NCBI RefSeq assembly: GCF_014652435.1
Contig: NZ_BMYU01000009.1
Coordinates: 92,139 to 156,138 of the forward strand
Length of the DNA: 64,000 nt
Direction of reading: 5' to 3'
DNA from: Cognatundibacterium squillarum
GTDB taxonomy: Bacteria > Pseudomonadota > Gammaproteobacteria > Burkholderiales > Burkholderiaceae_D
The notes beneath the pieces were generated by a model, which saw only the letters and a program-made list of their open reading frames with translations, had not been told where the DNA came from and made no database searches. Below are positions 9,051 through 17,799 of the stretch, one piece after another; position 1 is the stretch's first letter, and the number at the start of each line of letters is the position of its first letter. The position numbers and the translations under genes were made by a program.

Positions 9051-10934
9051 TCAGATTTCCACCTGCGAACCGACTTCAATCACGCGGTTGCTAGGAATGC
9101 GGTAGAAGTCAGCAGCATCACGCGCATTGCGCGACATCGTCACAAACAACCACTCACGCCAGCCAACCATGCCGCTACCCGGACGGGACACGATCGTCTG
9201 ACGTGCGATGAAGTACGAGGTCTCCATCGGCTCAAAGCTCAGTCCGTGCTGCGCGCACAGCTCCAGCGCATTCGGAATATCCGGCTCATTCTTAAAACCG
9301 TAATTCACATCGACCTGAAAACAGTTATGCCCGAGATCCGTTACCTGAATCCGCTCGTTAAACGGCACCCACGGAATCTCCTTATTACGCAGCGTCAGGA
9401 AAACAATGCGCTCATGAACAATCTTGTTGTGCGACAGATTATGCAGCAACGCATGCGGCACACCGTCTGCCTCACCACGCAGAAACACTGCCGTGCCCGG
9501 CACACGTACCGGAGGAGAAACAAACAGGGACTCCAGAAAATCTTCCAGCGGAATTGCATGCTTTTTCAGGTTCTCAAACACCAGCTCACGTCCGCGCTTC
9601 CAGGTAATCATGATGGTGAACATAATCACGCCGAGCAGAATCGGGAACCAGCCCCCGTGAAAGAATTTCAGAGCATTCGCGGAGAACAGAGAAATGTCGA
9701 TAAACAGGAAGAAACTGGTCGACGCAAGACACAGCAGCAGATTGTATTTCCAGCCGTAACGAATCACGAAGAAAGTCAGCAGCGATGTCACCAGCATGGT
9801 GCCGGTTACCGCAATACCGTAAGCAGCTGCCAGCTTGGAAGACGATGCGAAGCCAATCACCGCAGCAACCACGGCTGCCAGCTGCATCCAGTTAATCGCC
9901 GGAATATAAATCTGACCAATCTCTTTTGCGGAAGTATGAATAATTTCCATACGCGGCAGAATACCCAGCGAAATCGCCTGCTTGGTCATAGAGAACGTAC
10001 CGGAAATGGTGGCCTGAGAAGCAATCACCGTTGCCGTCGCGGACAAAATCACCAGCGGATAAATACTCCAGGCACCGAGCTGAGAATAAAACGGATTTTC
10101 AGCCGCTGCAGGATTAGCCAGCAGCAATGCGCCCTGCCCCAGATAATTCAGCGCCAGCGCCGGAAACACAATCATGAACCACGCAAAACGAATCGGCTTA
10201 GCGCCGAAGTGCCCCATGTCAGCATACAGCGCTTCTGCACCGGTCAGCGCCAGCACTACCGCACCCAGCGCCAGAAATGCCGCAAAGCGATGGCGATTCA
10301 GAAATTCCAGTGCACGGAATGGATTCAGCGCCTCCAGAATAACCGGATTCTTAATGATGTTATAAACACCCATCGCTGCCAGCGAGAAAAACCAGATCAG
10401 CATGATTGGACCAAACCATTTACCGATCCCCGCTGTCCCCTTGGATTGCACCGCGTACAACGCCACCAGTACAGTCAGCGTAATCGGCACAACGAATGGC
10501 TGAAATGCCGGCGTCGCCACTTCCAGCCCTTCGATTGCTGAAAGCACAGAAATCGCCGGCGTAATGACACCATCACCGAAAAACAAAGCTGCGCCAAACA
10601 GCCCGAGTACCAGCAAAGGAAAATGCCATGCCGATTTTTTACCGACCGATTCCAGTGCCAGCGCCGTCAGCGCCATGATCCCGCCTTCACCACGATTATG
10701 TGCCCGCAGAATCAGGGTCACATATTTGAGGGCCACGATAATGATTAAGCCCCACAAAATCAGAGAAACGACGCCAAAAATATTGTCCGGATTGACAGCC
10801 AGTCCGTGTTCCGCCGAAAAGATTTCCTTCATCGTGTACAGCGGACTGGTTCCGATATCACCATAAACGATACCGATTGCAGCCAGCGTCAGCGCTTTGA
10901 GGCTGCTTTTTCCATGTTCTGTTCCCAATTGCAT
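9051..10934 (-). CDS. kup: Low-affinity potassium transporter Kup
   Basis: A 627-residue proton-coupled K+ uptake protein of the KUP/HAK/KT family. The N-terminus has the family signature GIVYGDIGTSPLYTMKEIF. About twelve membrane segments follow. GGEALYADMGHFG-type residues are represented by LTGAEALYADMGHFG near residue 235. The last ~150 residues form the cytosolic domain. The length is standard. The gene is monocistronic; 280 bases upstream separate it from the tRNA-Ser terminator, with nothing recognisable in them. Confidence 0.96.
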   Translation of the reverse strand: MQLGTEHGKSSLKALTLAAIGIVYGDIGTSPLYTMKEIFSAEHGLAVNPDNIFGVVSLILWGLIIIVALKYVTLILRAHNRGEGGIMALTALALESVGKKSAWHFPLLVLGLFGAALFFGDGVITPAISVLSAIEGLEVATPAFQPFVVPITLTVLVALYAVQSKGTAGIGKWFGPIMLIWFFSLAAMGVYNIIKNPVILEALNPFRALEFLNRHRFAAFLALGAVVLALTGAEALYADMGHFGAKPIRFAWFMIVFPALALNYLGQGALLLANPAAAENPFYSQLGAWSIYPLVILSATATVIASQATISGTFSMTKQAISLGILPRMEIIHTSAKEIGQIYIPAINWMQLAAVVAAVIGFASSSKLAAAYGIAVTGTMLVTSLLTFFVIRYGWKYNLLLCLASTSFFLFIDISLFSANALKFFHGGWFPILLGVIMFTIMITWKRGRELVFENLKKHAIPLEDFLESLFVSPPVRVPGTAVFLRGEADGVPHALLHNLSHNKIVHERIVFLTLRNKEIPWVPFNERIQVTDLGHNCFQVDVNYGFKNEPDIPNALELCAQHGLSFEPMETSYFIARQTIVSRPGSGMVGWREWLFVTMSRNARDAADFYRIPSNRVIEVGSQVEI

Positions 10935-11214
10935 ACCTTGAAGTTAATGGTGCATTGCACAATAGGCCAATTCGGCGCGAAATTCAATCTTGTCATATGA
11001 AATTCACATTGAATAGAAAGTTTACGCAACACTTCCCGCCGGCACCGGAAAATTTACAGCATTTTTACGCGTTTTATGTCTGCCGCGCCGCGACATCCGA
11101 CGGAGAGTGAGCGGGAAATGCACGACGGATGAAGCAGGATATATCAGACGAAACATGCCGACCCGGATTTTGGCGGCAAACAAAGGGAAGAAAAAGGAAG
11201 ATATCGCAGACAGA

Positions 11215-11250
11215 AAAGAAAAAAGCCTCTGAACAGAGTTCAGAGGCTTA
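11215..11250 (-). terminator. Terminator of tRNA-Ser
   Basis: Perfect 12-bp arms AAGCCTCTGAAC and GTTCAGAGGCTT enclose a 3-base loop, with a T run on the minus strand. It lies directly beyond the CCA end of tRNA-Ser. Confidence 0.88.
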
Positions 11251-11255
11251 TATTC

Positions 11256-11347
11256 TGGCGGAGACGGTGAGATTCGAACTCACGATCCAGGTTACCCCAG
11301 ATGCCTCCTTAGCAGGGAGGTGCCTTCGGCCACTCGGCCACGTCTCC
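11256..11347 (-). tRNA. tRNA-Ser (anticodon GCT)
   Basis: A 92-nt class II tRNA with encoded CCA. The acceptor stem is GGAGACG/CGTCTCC. The anticodon stem CCTCC/GGAGG encloses CTGCTAA, giving anticodon GCT for AGC/AGU codons. The long variable arm (ATCTGGGGTAACCTGGAT) is typical of serine tRNAs. It lies 109 bases downstream of lysC on the same strand. Confidence 0.97.
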
Positions 11348-11456
11348 ACACTAACGACCACATTACTGTGGATCGCAGTTGAGACCAAGATAATATCTGC
11401 TCAACCGCATTTGGTCAACTGCCCGCACACAAAATTGTGTTGATACGGGCAACTTT

Positions 11457-12707
11457 TTACGCGTTTTCCAGACCGAAGGCTTTATGCAGCGCACGTACTG
11501 CCAGCTCCATATATTTCTCGTCGATCAGGACGGAGATTTTGATTTCGGAAGTCGAAATCATCTGGATATTGATACCTTCTTCCGACAAAGTACGGAACAT
11601 CTGGGACGCGATGCCAACGTGGCTGCGCATACCAACGCCGACCACGGACACTTTGGATACTTTGCTGTCGCCAACGATATTGGTTGCACCAACATGTTCA
11701 CGCACACTGTCCTGCAATACCTGCATCGCTTTGTTGTAATCTGCGCGCGGTACGGTGAATGTAAAGTCTGTTTTGCCTTCAACGGACTGGTTCTGGATAA
11801 TCATATCGACTTCGATATTGGCATCCGCTACAGGGCCGAGGATCTGGTAAGCAATGCCCGGACGATCCGGTACGCACAGGACGGTGATCTTCGCCTCATC
11901 ACGGTTAAACGCGATGCCAGTGACGGTTGCTTGTTCCATATTTGTATCTTCCTCAAACGAAATCAGGGTGCCGGAAGCAGCTTCTTCTTCCAGCGGCATT
12001 AACGGGTCGGTCAGCGATGAGAGTACGCGGGTTGGCATGCGGTAGTTACCGGCAAATTCCACAGAGCGGATTTGCAAAACTTTAGAGCCCAGCGATGCCA
12101 TTTCCAGCATTTCTTCAAAGGTAATGGTTTTCAGACGGCGGGCATCTGTCACCACACGTGGATCAGTGGTGTAGACACCGTCTACGTCGGTGTAAATCAG
12201 GCATTCCTGTGCCTGCAGTGCTGCCGCAACGGCAACCGCTGAAGTATCAGAACCGCCGCGACCCAGCGTCGTAATATTACCCAGATCATCCACACCCTGA
12301 AAGCCGGTAATAATCACGATGCGGCCGGCGTCCAGATCTGCCTTTACTTTCTTATCATCGATAGAAGAAATGCGCGCCTTAGTATAGGCAGAGTCTGTTT
12401 TGATCGGAACTTGCCAGCCCGCATACGAGACCGCATCTTTGCCGATTGCCTGCAACGCGATGGCCAGCAGACCGACAGAGACTTGTTCACCGGTTGCGGC
12501 AATCATATCAAGTTCACGCGGTGTCGGATCGGCGGACAATTCCTTTGCCAGACCCAGAAGACGGTTGGTTTCGCCGGACATGGCCGAAGGCACCACAACG
12601 ATCTGGTGACCGGCATCATGCCATTTGGCAACGCGTTTAGCGACATTCCTGATGCGCTCGACTGAGCCCATCGAGGTGCCACCGTATTTGTGAACGATTA
12701 AAGCCAT
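11457..12707 (-). CDS. lysC: Aspartate kinase
   Basis: A 416-residue monofunctional aspartokinase that phosphorylates aspartate, the first step towards lysine, threonine, methionine and diaminopimelate. The catalytic domain starts [28 protein letters not shown] and [12 protein letters not shown] follow, then two C-terminal ACT domains beginning near [14 protein letters not shown] and [13 protein letters not shown] for feedback control. The ATG at 12707 is preferred because the upstream TTG frame only adds an unconserved 15-residue leader. tRNA-Ser next to lysC is a common betaproteobacterial neighbourhood. Confidence 0.95.
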   Translation of the reverse strand: MALIVHKYGGTSMGSVERIRNVAKRVAKWHDAGHQIVVVPSAMSGETNRLLGLAKELSADPTPRELDMIAATGEQVSVGLLAIALQAIGKDAVSYAGWQVPIKTDSAYTKARISSIDDKKVKADLDAGRIVIITGFQGVDDLGNITTLGRGGSDTSAVAVAAALQAQECLIYTDVDGVYTTDPRVVTDARRLKTITFEEMLEMASLGSKVLQIRSVEFAGNYRMPTRVLSSLTDPLMPLEEEAASGTLISFEEDTNMEQATVTGIAFNRDEAKITVLCVPDRPGIAYQILGPVADANIEVDMIIQNQSVEGKTDFTFTVPRADYNKAMQVLQDSVREHVGATNIVGDSKVSKVSVVGVGMRSHVGIASQMFRTLSEEGINIQMISTSEIKISVLIDEKYMELAVRALHKAFGLENA

Positions 12708-13204
12708 AGATGTACAAGACTGAAAGGGGGGTGAAAAAAAGCCGTAAATCAACCCCTAACTCTACATGCTGCCCTGCAAAATAACAAGGCAAAGCCCGAG
12801 TAAATTTTCTTAGGTTTTTCGATTTCAAAATCGCAATTTATCGAATTTTGTAAAGAAATCCTGCAAAAAAATGCCTGTTTACCGCTGTCCGGCGGCACAC
12901 TTGTTGCAACTGGTCTGCACAGCCGTTTCTGATGCGGATTTCAATGAAAATATACCCCAGGGGGTATATTTAAAAGCCCGCGTATTTACTGAGACAATTG
13001 CCATGTTTTGCCACATACCCCCTGAAATTTCAGTAAAAAGCGGCACAGCTCAGTTGATGTGGCGAAGCTGCATGCCAATTCCTGCATAACAGGCACTGAT
13101 ATGCACCATATGCATCTGCGGTATATGGATATAAGAAATCAGTCGCTTAAACGCGGTTTTCGCGCACACCGGAAAAGCAGTAAACGATTTATCTGCTTCT
13201 GAAC
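12708..13204. other. Non-coding region upstream of lysC
   Basis: About 500 bases without a convincing gene. It should contain the lysC promoter, and it holds the 22-bp palindrome listed separately at 12949-12970. A frame of 72 codons (12871-13089, plus strand) has no recognisable protein features and runs across the palindrome. Confidence 0.6.
12949..12970. promoter_or_regulatory. CsoR/FrmR-type operator-like palindrome
   Basis: The perfect 10-bp inverted repeat AATATACCCC / GGGGTATATT is separated by AG. The ATACCCC...GGGGTAT pattern resembles operators of the CsoR/RcnR/FrmR repressor family (metal, formaldehyde or sulphur sensors). No such repressor or transporter gene is adjacent: the neighbours are lysC (start 242 bases away) and DUF1415. 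The site is clear; its function is inference. Confidence 0.5.
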
Positions 13205-13237
13205 GAAAAAACGCCGTGGTGCTGTGCACAACGGCGC
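13205..13237 (-). terminator. Terminator downstream of the DUF1415 gene
   Basis: GCGCCGTTGTGCAC pairs imperfectly with GTGCTGTGC...ACGGCG, the outer arms being CGCCGT/ACGGCG. A run of T follows on the minus strand. Confidence 0.75.
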
Positions 13238-13296
13238 TTCATTTTTGCAGGTGTTCAGATATCACTAACGGTACGACACCGATACCGGAACACAGC

Positions 13297-13890
13297 TTAC
13301 TGATCCTGTTCCGGTTTCACGCTGGCCGGATCGAGCTTACCATCCAGCAAATCGTACCAGCCTTCATGGCCCAGTTTACGCATCATCGCCATATTGCGGT
13401 CAAAGATGGCGGCGGCATCCGGAAACGCATCCACGGCGCGGTCTATGCTTTCTTCGCGCAGCAAATGCAGAGTCGGATACGGCGAGCGGTTGGTATAGTT
13501 TTCGATATCGCCCGGCTCCGAATCCGCAAACTGATAATCCGGATGGAAGTTCGCAATCTGCAGTATGCCATCCAGATCCAGCTCTTCCAGCAGCGCATCG
13601 GCGACATCCAGAAAATCATTAAAATCCAGAAAATCGTTCAGCACATACGGATGGATCAGCAGCGTGGTTTCGGTTTTCTCCGGATTGGCTTCGGCCAGCA
13701 CTTCCAGTTCCTGCCGCAAGACTTCGACCAGTTCTTCCGGTGTTTCTGCCTCGCTGACGACATAGCGCACTTGCTGTTTGACATGCACCGCTTTGGCAAA
13801 CGGGCAGAGATTGAGTCCGATCACTGCTTTTTCCAGCCAGTTGGTGGTTGCGGCAATGACCTGTTCGTTGGTGACACGACGTGGTGACAT
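13297..13890 (-). CDS. DUF1415 family protein
   Basis: A 197-residue cytosolic protein of the DUF1415 family, whose role is not known. Recognisable features are the N-terminal ATTNWLEKAVIGLNLCPFAK with its conserved LCPFA, and later ANFHPDYQFADSEPGDIENY and NRSPYPTLHLLRE. These histidine/acidic clusters could bind a metal, which is inference. The ATG at 13890 is chosen over an upstream in-frame start because AAAGGA lies 8 bases before it. The family is widespread in beta- and gammaproteobacteria, so the call is by family rather than by function. Confidence 0.88.
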   Translation of the reverse strand: MSPRRVTNEQVIAATTNWLEKAVIGLNLCPFAKAVHVKQQVRYVVSEAETPEELVEVLRQELEVLAEANPEKTETTLLIHPYVLNDFLDFNDFLDVADALLEELDLDGILQIANFHPDYQFADSEPGDIENYTNRSPYPTLHLLREESIDRAVDAFPDAAAIFDRNMAMMRKLGHEGWYDLLDGKLDPASVKPEQDQ

Positions 13891-13947
13891 AAAGCTTCCT
13901 TTCTCAGATGGGGCGAAGAATAGCATGCCGCATTGCCCTGCCCCGAT

Positions 13948-13987
13948 AAAAAAACCGGTACAGCCTGCGCCATACCGGTTTTTTTAT
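13948..13987. terminator. Terminator downstream of malate synthase
   Basis: Arms AAAACCGGTA (13951-13960) and TACCGGTTTT (13973-13982) enclose a 12-base loop, flanked by A and T runs. It is suited to aceB on the minus strand. Confidence 0.8.
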
Positions 13988-14041
13988 GGATTCACTGCGT
14001 CAGCGCAAGCGCTGCTGTCAGCCTTTTATTCGCTGTACAGA

Positions 14042-15628
14042 TCAGACTTCTTCGTACAGTGGCAGCGTCAGGAATTCGGCGAAATTGTCAGAGGTCGACA
14101 TTTCTTCAAAAATCTGCGCGGCACGGTCGTATGTTGCGCCGTCACCGGCAACTGCTTTCACTTTGACCAGTTCTTCCGGAATCATGGCTTTCACCATCTC
14201 CGCAGTCACTTTACGGCCATCTTCCAGCACGCCTTTCGGTGTGCGTATCCATTGCCATACCTGAGAACGAGAGATTTCTGCGGTTGCTGCATCTTCCATC
14301 AGATTGTGAATCGGTACGCAGCCATTACCCGCCAGCCATGCACCCAGATAGTGAATACCGACGTTGATGTTGTAACGCAGACCGGCCTCAGTAATCGGCG
14401 TTTCCGGCTGGAAGTTCAGCAGATCGGCCGCTGTGGTTTGCACGTCCGGACGTTGTTTGCTGATTTGATTCGGCGCATCGCCGAGCACTTTTTTGAACTC
14501 GGTCATCGCCAGATCGACCAGTCCCGGATGGGCAACCCAACCGCCGTCGTAACCATCGGTCGCATCGCGGGCTTTGTCGGAACGCACACCGCCCATGGCA
14601 ACTTCATTTTTCTCAGGATCATTTTTGATCGGGATCAGCGCAGACATACCGCCAATCGCCGGTGCATTACGTTTGTGGCAGGTTTTCAGCAACAGCAATG
14701 CATACGCACGCATGAATGGCGCGGTCATCGTGACTTTGCCGCGGTCCGCCAGACAGAAGTCGCGGTCGTTTTTGAATTTTTTGATACAGGAGAAGATGTA
14801 ATCCCAGCGACCGGCATTCAGACCGGAACTGTGTTCACGCAGTTCGTACAGGATTTCATCCATTTCAAACGCCGCGACGATGGTTTCAATCAGAACGGTG
14901 GCTTTGATCGTGCCTTGCGCCAAACCCAGCTCGTTTTGCGCCATCACGAAAATGTCGTTCCACAAACGCGCTTCCAGATGGGATTCCATTTTCGGCAGAT
15001 AGAAATACGGACCGGCGCCGCGTGCCAGTTGTTCTTTGGCATTGTGGAACAGGAACAGCGCGAAATCGAAAATACCGCCGGAAATGCGTTTGCCATCGAC
15101 CAGCACATGCTTTTCATCCAGATGCCAGCCACGCGGACGCACCACCAGTGTCGCCACTTTGTCGTTCAGTACATAGTGTTTACCATTTTGTTCCAGACTG
15201 ATCGTGCGGCGTACGGCATCGCGCATATTGATCTGCCCCTGAATCTGGTTATCCCAGTTTGGGGTATTTGAATCTTCAAAGTCCGTCATGTAGCTGTCGG
15301 CACCGGAATTCAGCGCATTGATCACCATCTTGCGCTCAACCGGGCCGGTGATTTCCACGCGGCGGCATTCCAGCGCTTTTGGCAGCGGCGCAATCGTCCA
15401 GTCACCTTCGCGGATATGGCGGGTGGATTCCAGAAAGTCCGGACGCTCACCGGCATCCATGCGTTTGGCGCGTTCGATGCGGGCTTGCAGCAGCGACTGG
15501 CGGCGCTCTTCAAATGCGCGGCTCAGTTTCGCGACAAAGCTCAGGGCTTCGGTGGTCAGAATCTGTTCATAGCCGGGTTTGATGTCGGCGGTAATCTGTA
15601 CGCCTTCCGGCAAGCTGATTGTAGTCAT
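14042..15628 (-). CDS. aceB: Malate synthase A
   Basis: A 528-residue glyoxylate-shunt enzyme condensing glyoxylate with acetyl-CoA to malate. It shows the family segments ITGPVERKMVINALNSGADS, MTDFEDSNTPNWDNQI, VVRPRGWHLDEKHVLVDG (catalytic arginine region) and, later, MRAYALLLLKTCHKRNAPAIGGM. The ATG at 15628 is preferred because GGAG stands about ten bases upstream; an upstream in-frame ATG adds seven residues. Isocitrate lyase is not in the window. The dehalogenase-like gene starts the same-strand pair, and a LysR regulator diverges from it, suggesting local control. Confidence 0.96.
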   Translation of the reverse strand: MTTISLPEGVQITADIKPGYEQILTTEALSFVAKLSRAFEERRQSLLQARIERAKRMDAGERPDFLESTRHIREGDWTIAPLPKALECRRVEITGPVERKMVINALNSGADSYMTDFEDSNTPNWDNQIQGQINMRDAVRRTISLEQNGKHYVLNDKVATLVVRPRGWHLDEKHVLVDGKRISGGIFDFALFLFHNAKEQLARGAGPYFYLPKMESHLEARLWNDIFVMAQNELGLAQGTIKATVLIETIVAAFEMDEILYELREHSSGLNAGRWDYIFSCIKKFKNDRDFCLADRGKVTMTAPFMRAYALLLLKTCHKRNAPAIGGMSALIPIKNDPEKNEVAMGGVRSDKARDATDGYDGGWVAHPGLVDLAMTEFKKVLGDAPNQISKQRPDVQTTAADLLNFQPETPITEAGLRYNINVGIHYLGAWLAGNGCVPIHNLMEDAATAEISRSQVWQWIRTPKGVLEDGRKVTAEMVKAMIPEELVKVKAVAGDGATYDRAAQIFEEMSTSDNFAEFLTLPLYEEV

Positions 15629-15652
15629 GCGGGTCTCCATCCGTTTCAAAAT

Positions 15653-16330
15653 TTAAAGGTTTGACGATAAAAAATTCACTACATCCTGCAAGCTATTGCC
15701 CGTGCCCTGCGGCAATACACCCAGTTCTTCCGCCGGTGCCTGCTGGCGGTTCACCCAGAATGTGGTGTAACCGAACCAGCCTGCACCGCAGGCATCCCAG
15801 CCATTCGCTGACACAAACAGAATGTCCCGCGCTGCCAGCCCCAGCACATCCGGACCCATCTGATAGACCTCCGGTGCCGTTTTATATTTCTGTACGCTGT
15901 CTGCCGACAACACATGATGAAAGTAGCTGCGCAATCCCGCGGCTTCCAGTGCGGACTGCAGCATCGGCGTGGTGCCGTTCGATAAAATCGCCAGCGTCAG
16001 CGGCATCGTCCGCAGTTGCTGTAATACCTGTTCGCATTCGGGAAACACCGGCAAACGGGCGTATTCCCCCATCAGCGCGTTCTGCGCTTCGATATTCAGC
16101 GCCAGCCCGAGTTTGCGGCAGCTGAATACCAGTGCATCCTGCGTGACTTCCCAAAATGGCTTATACATACAACACATGGTGCGCAACTGGGTGTACTCAA
16201 TCTGCTTAGTGCGCCACAATTGTGCGAGTGCCGTTCCTGCACCGGGATAAAAACGTTCCGCCGTGGACGCCAGCGCGTAGACATCAAATAAGGTGCCGTA
16301 AGCATCAAAAATCACTGCACGTGCCGGCAT
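15653..16330 (-). CDS. Haloacid dehalogenase, type II (HAD superfamily)
   Basis: A 225-residue protein of the L-2-haloacid dehalogenase/HAD subfamily. Motif 1 is VIFDAYGTLFDV, with the nucleophilic Asp near residue 9. Motif 2 is LSNGTTPM. The lysine region is SVQKYKTAPEVY and motif 3 is FVSANGWDACGAGWFG, as in 2-haloacid dehalogenases (S-N-x-W-D). The physiological substrate may be a 2-haloacid or a 2-hydroxyacid derivative. ATG 16330 follows AAGGTG at a good distance; a GTG three codons earlier is possible. The gap to aceB is 24 bases, so the pair is probably cotranscribed. Confidence 0.88.
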   Translation of the reverse strand: MPARAVIFDAYGTLFDVYALASTAERFYPGAGTALAQLWRTKQIEYTQLRTMCCMYKPFWEVTQDALVFSCRKLGLALNIEAQNALMGEYARLPVFPECEQVLQQLRTMPLTLAILSNGTTPMLQSALEAAGLRSYFHHVLSADSVQKYKTAPEVYQMGPDVLGLAARDILFVSANGWDACGAGWFGYTTFWVNRQQAPAEELGVLPQGTGNSLQDVVNFLSSNL

Positions 16331-16495
16331 AAGCTTCACCTTTATCCTGGTAATCGTTGCGTTCCACTACAGTATATTCAATCAAAACCAACATAAAGAG
16401 GGAGATTTATCACTTTATCTTTTACTTTTACGCAAAAATAAGAAAAATATGCAGTTCATAACAAAAACAAAGAACACTTTGGGGGAATCCACGAG

Positions 16496-17398
16496 ATGGA
16501 TCAGTTCAAACAAATCAGCACTTTTGCTGAGGTTGCGTCACGAGGCAGCCTGTCAGCAGCGGCGCGGGCGGAAGGCGTGGCACCGGCCATGATCAGCCGC
16601 CGGCTGGACGCATTAGAAGAAAGACTCGGTGTCAAACTCTTACAACGCACCACCCGTAAAATTGCCCTGACACACGAGGGCAGTTCATTTCTTGAAGATT
16701 GTCAGCGCATTCTGGCCGAACTGGAGGAGGCAGAAGCGCAGGTATCGGAACGCAGTGCCACTGCCAGCGGCGCACTGACCATATCCGCACCGGCCGGTTT
16801 CGGGCGTCAGCATGTGGCACCGCTGATTCCCGCATTTCTGGATTTGCATCCGGGCTTAGAGCTGACTCTGAGCCTGAACGACCGTGTGGTGGATCTGATC
16901 GGTGAAGGCATCGACGTGGCGATTCGCATCGCCGCGCTCAGCGACTCCAACCTGATAGGCGTAAAGCTGGCCGATAACAAACGGGTCGTCGTCGCTTCGC
17001 CGGATTATCTGAGCAAACACGGCAGACCGCGCACGCTGGACGATCTGATGTCGCACAATTGTCTGGCCTTTAGTGCGGACGGCAGCCAGCGCGGCTGGAC
17101 TTTCCGGCAGAACGGCAAAAATGTGACGATCAAAGTCGAAGGAAATATGGTCTGCAACGATGGCGAAGTGCTGCACGACTGGGCGCTGGCCGGACGCGGT
17201 CTGGCGTGGCGCTCGATGTGGGAAGTCGGCACCGAAATCGAATCCGGCAAGCTGGTTACCGTGCTCGATGAATTCACTGCACCGGGCAATGATATTTACG
17301 CGATTTTTGCCCAGCGCCGGCATTTGCCATTCCGCATCCGTGCTTTCATCGACTTTTTACGGCAGGCCTATGCGCTGCCGGATTACTGGCGCAAATAA
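16496..17398 (+). CDS. LysR family transcriptional regulator
   Basis: A 300-residue LysR-type regulator. The N-terminal winged HTH reads FAEVASRGSLSAAARAEGVAPAMISRRLDALEE. An effector domain of periplasmic-binding-protein fold follows, with RTTRKIALTHEG at the linker. It diverges from the dehalogenase/aceB pair across 165 AT-rich bases and probably controls that pair, which is inference from position. Such regulators next to aceB are common in this group. Confidence 0.88.
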   Translation: MDQFKQISTFAEVASRGSLSAAARAEGVAPAMISRRLDALEERLGVKLLQRTTRKIALTHEGSSFLEDCQRILAELEEAEAQVSERSATASGALTISAPAGFGRQHVAPLIPAFLDLHPGLELTLSLNDRVVDLIGEGIDVAIRIAALSDSNLIGVKLADNKRVVVASPDYLSKHGRPRTLDDLMSHNCLAFSADGSQRGWTFRQNGKNVTIKVEGNMVCNDGEVLHDWALAGRGLAWRSMWEVGTEIESGKLVTVLDEFTAPGNDIYAIFAQRRHLPFRIRAFIDFLRQAYALPDYWRK

Positions 17399-17473
17399 GC
17401 TGCACTGAATCAGCGATCCGGCAAGCTGTGGTTTCAGGACTGTGTCTTCGCACAGCATTTACACAGCCATTAC

Positions 17474-17572
17474 TATGCAGCTGTCGTCATCAGGTATTTC
17501 CGGAGGCCCAGACTTTCTGCCGACGACCGCCGGATCGCTATGCCAGAATCCGCATTTAAGGCATTTTCAGGC
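17474..17572 (+). repeat. Dispersed convergent-junction repeat, copy B
   Basis: The shared core lies at 17514-17529, preceded by GTCGTCATCAGG and TTTCCGGAGGCCCAGAC. It is followed by CCGGATCGCTATGCCAGAA, then TCCGCATTTAAGGCATTTTC. It lies between the ends of the LysR gene and the chemoreceptor gene, with a strong separate terminator 135 bases further on. Confidence 0.85.
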
Positions 17573-17703
17573 AATTTCCGGCTGCGTTGCGCGCTTTTGT
17601 TTGCCCCTCCGCTAACCGCCTGATACTGACAGCGAAGCCTCTGGAAATTCTGACGCACAGACCACAATAAAGCCGACACCTTCAGCGCAGCTAATCCGCA
17701 AAA

Positions 17704-17743
17704 CAAAAGCGCCGTTTTCAGTACAGAAAACGGCGCTTTCTTA
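17704..17743. terminator. Bidirectional terminator between LysR gene and chemoreceptor gene
   Basis: Perfect 14-bp arms AAAGCGCCGTTTTC (17707-17720) and GAAAACGGCGCTTT (17727-17740) enclose a 6-base loop. Confidence 0.92.
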
Positions 17744-17799
17744 TCATTGAATAATGTTGCTTTACTGCACAAACTTACCGGCACAAACCGGCAACCAGG

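Noticed and set aside
9246..10541. A 431-codon plus-strand frame opposite kup
   Set aside because: Gln/Arg/His-rich composition with no domain; it is the mirror of a real membrane-protein gene.
12871..13089. A 72-codon frame over the CsoR-type palindrome
   Set aside because: No recognisable protein, no ribosome binding site, and it runs through a regulatory-looking palindrome; kept only as a possible gene remnant.
13778..15271. A 497-codon plus-strand frame opposite aceB
   Set aside because: Covers most of malate synthase in antisense, Phe/His/Arg/Gln-rich and without motifs.
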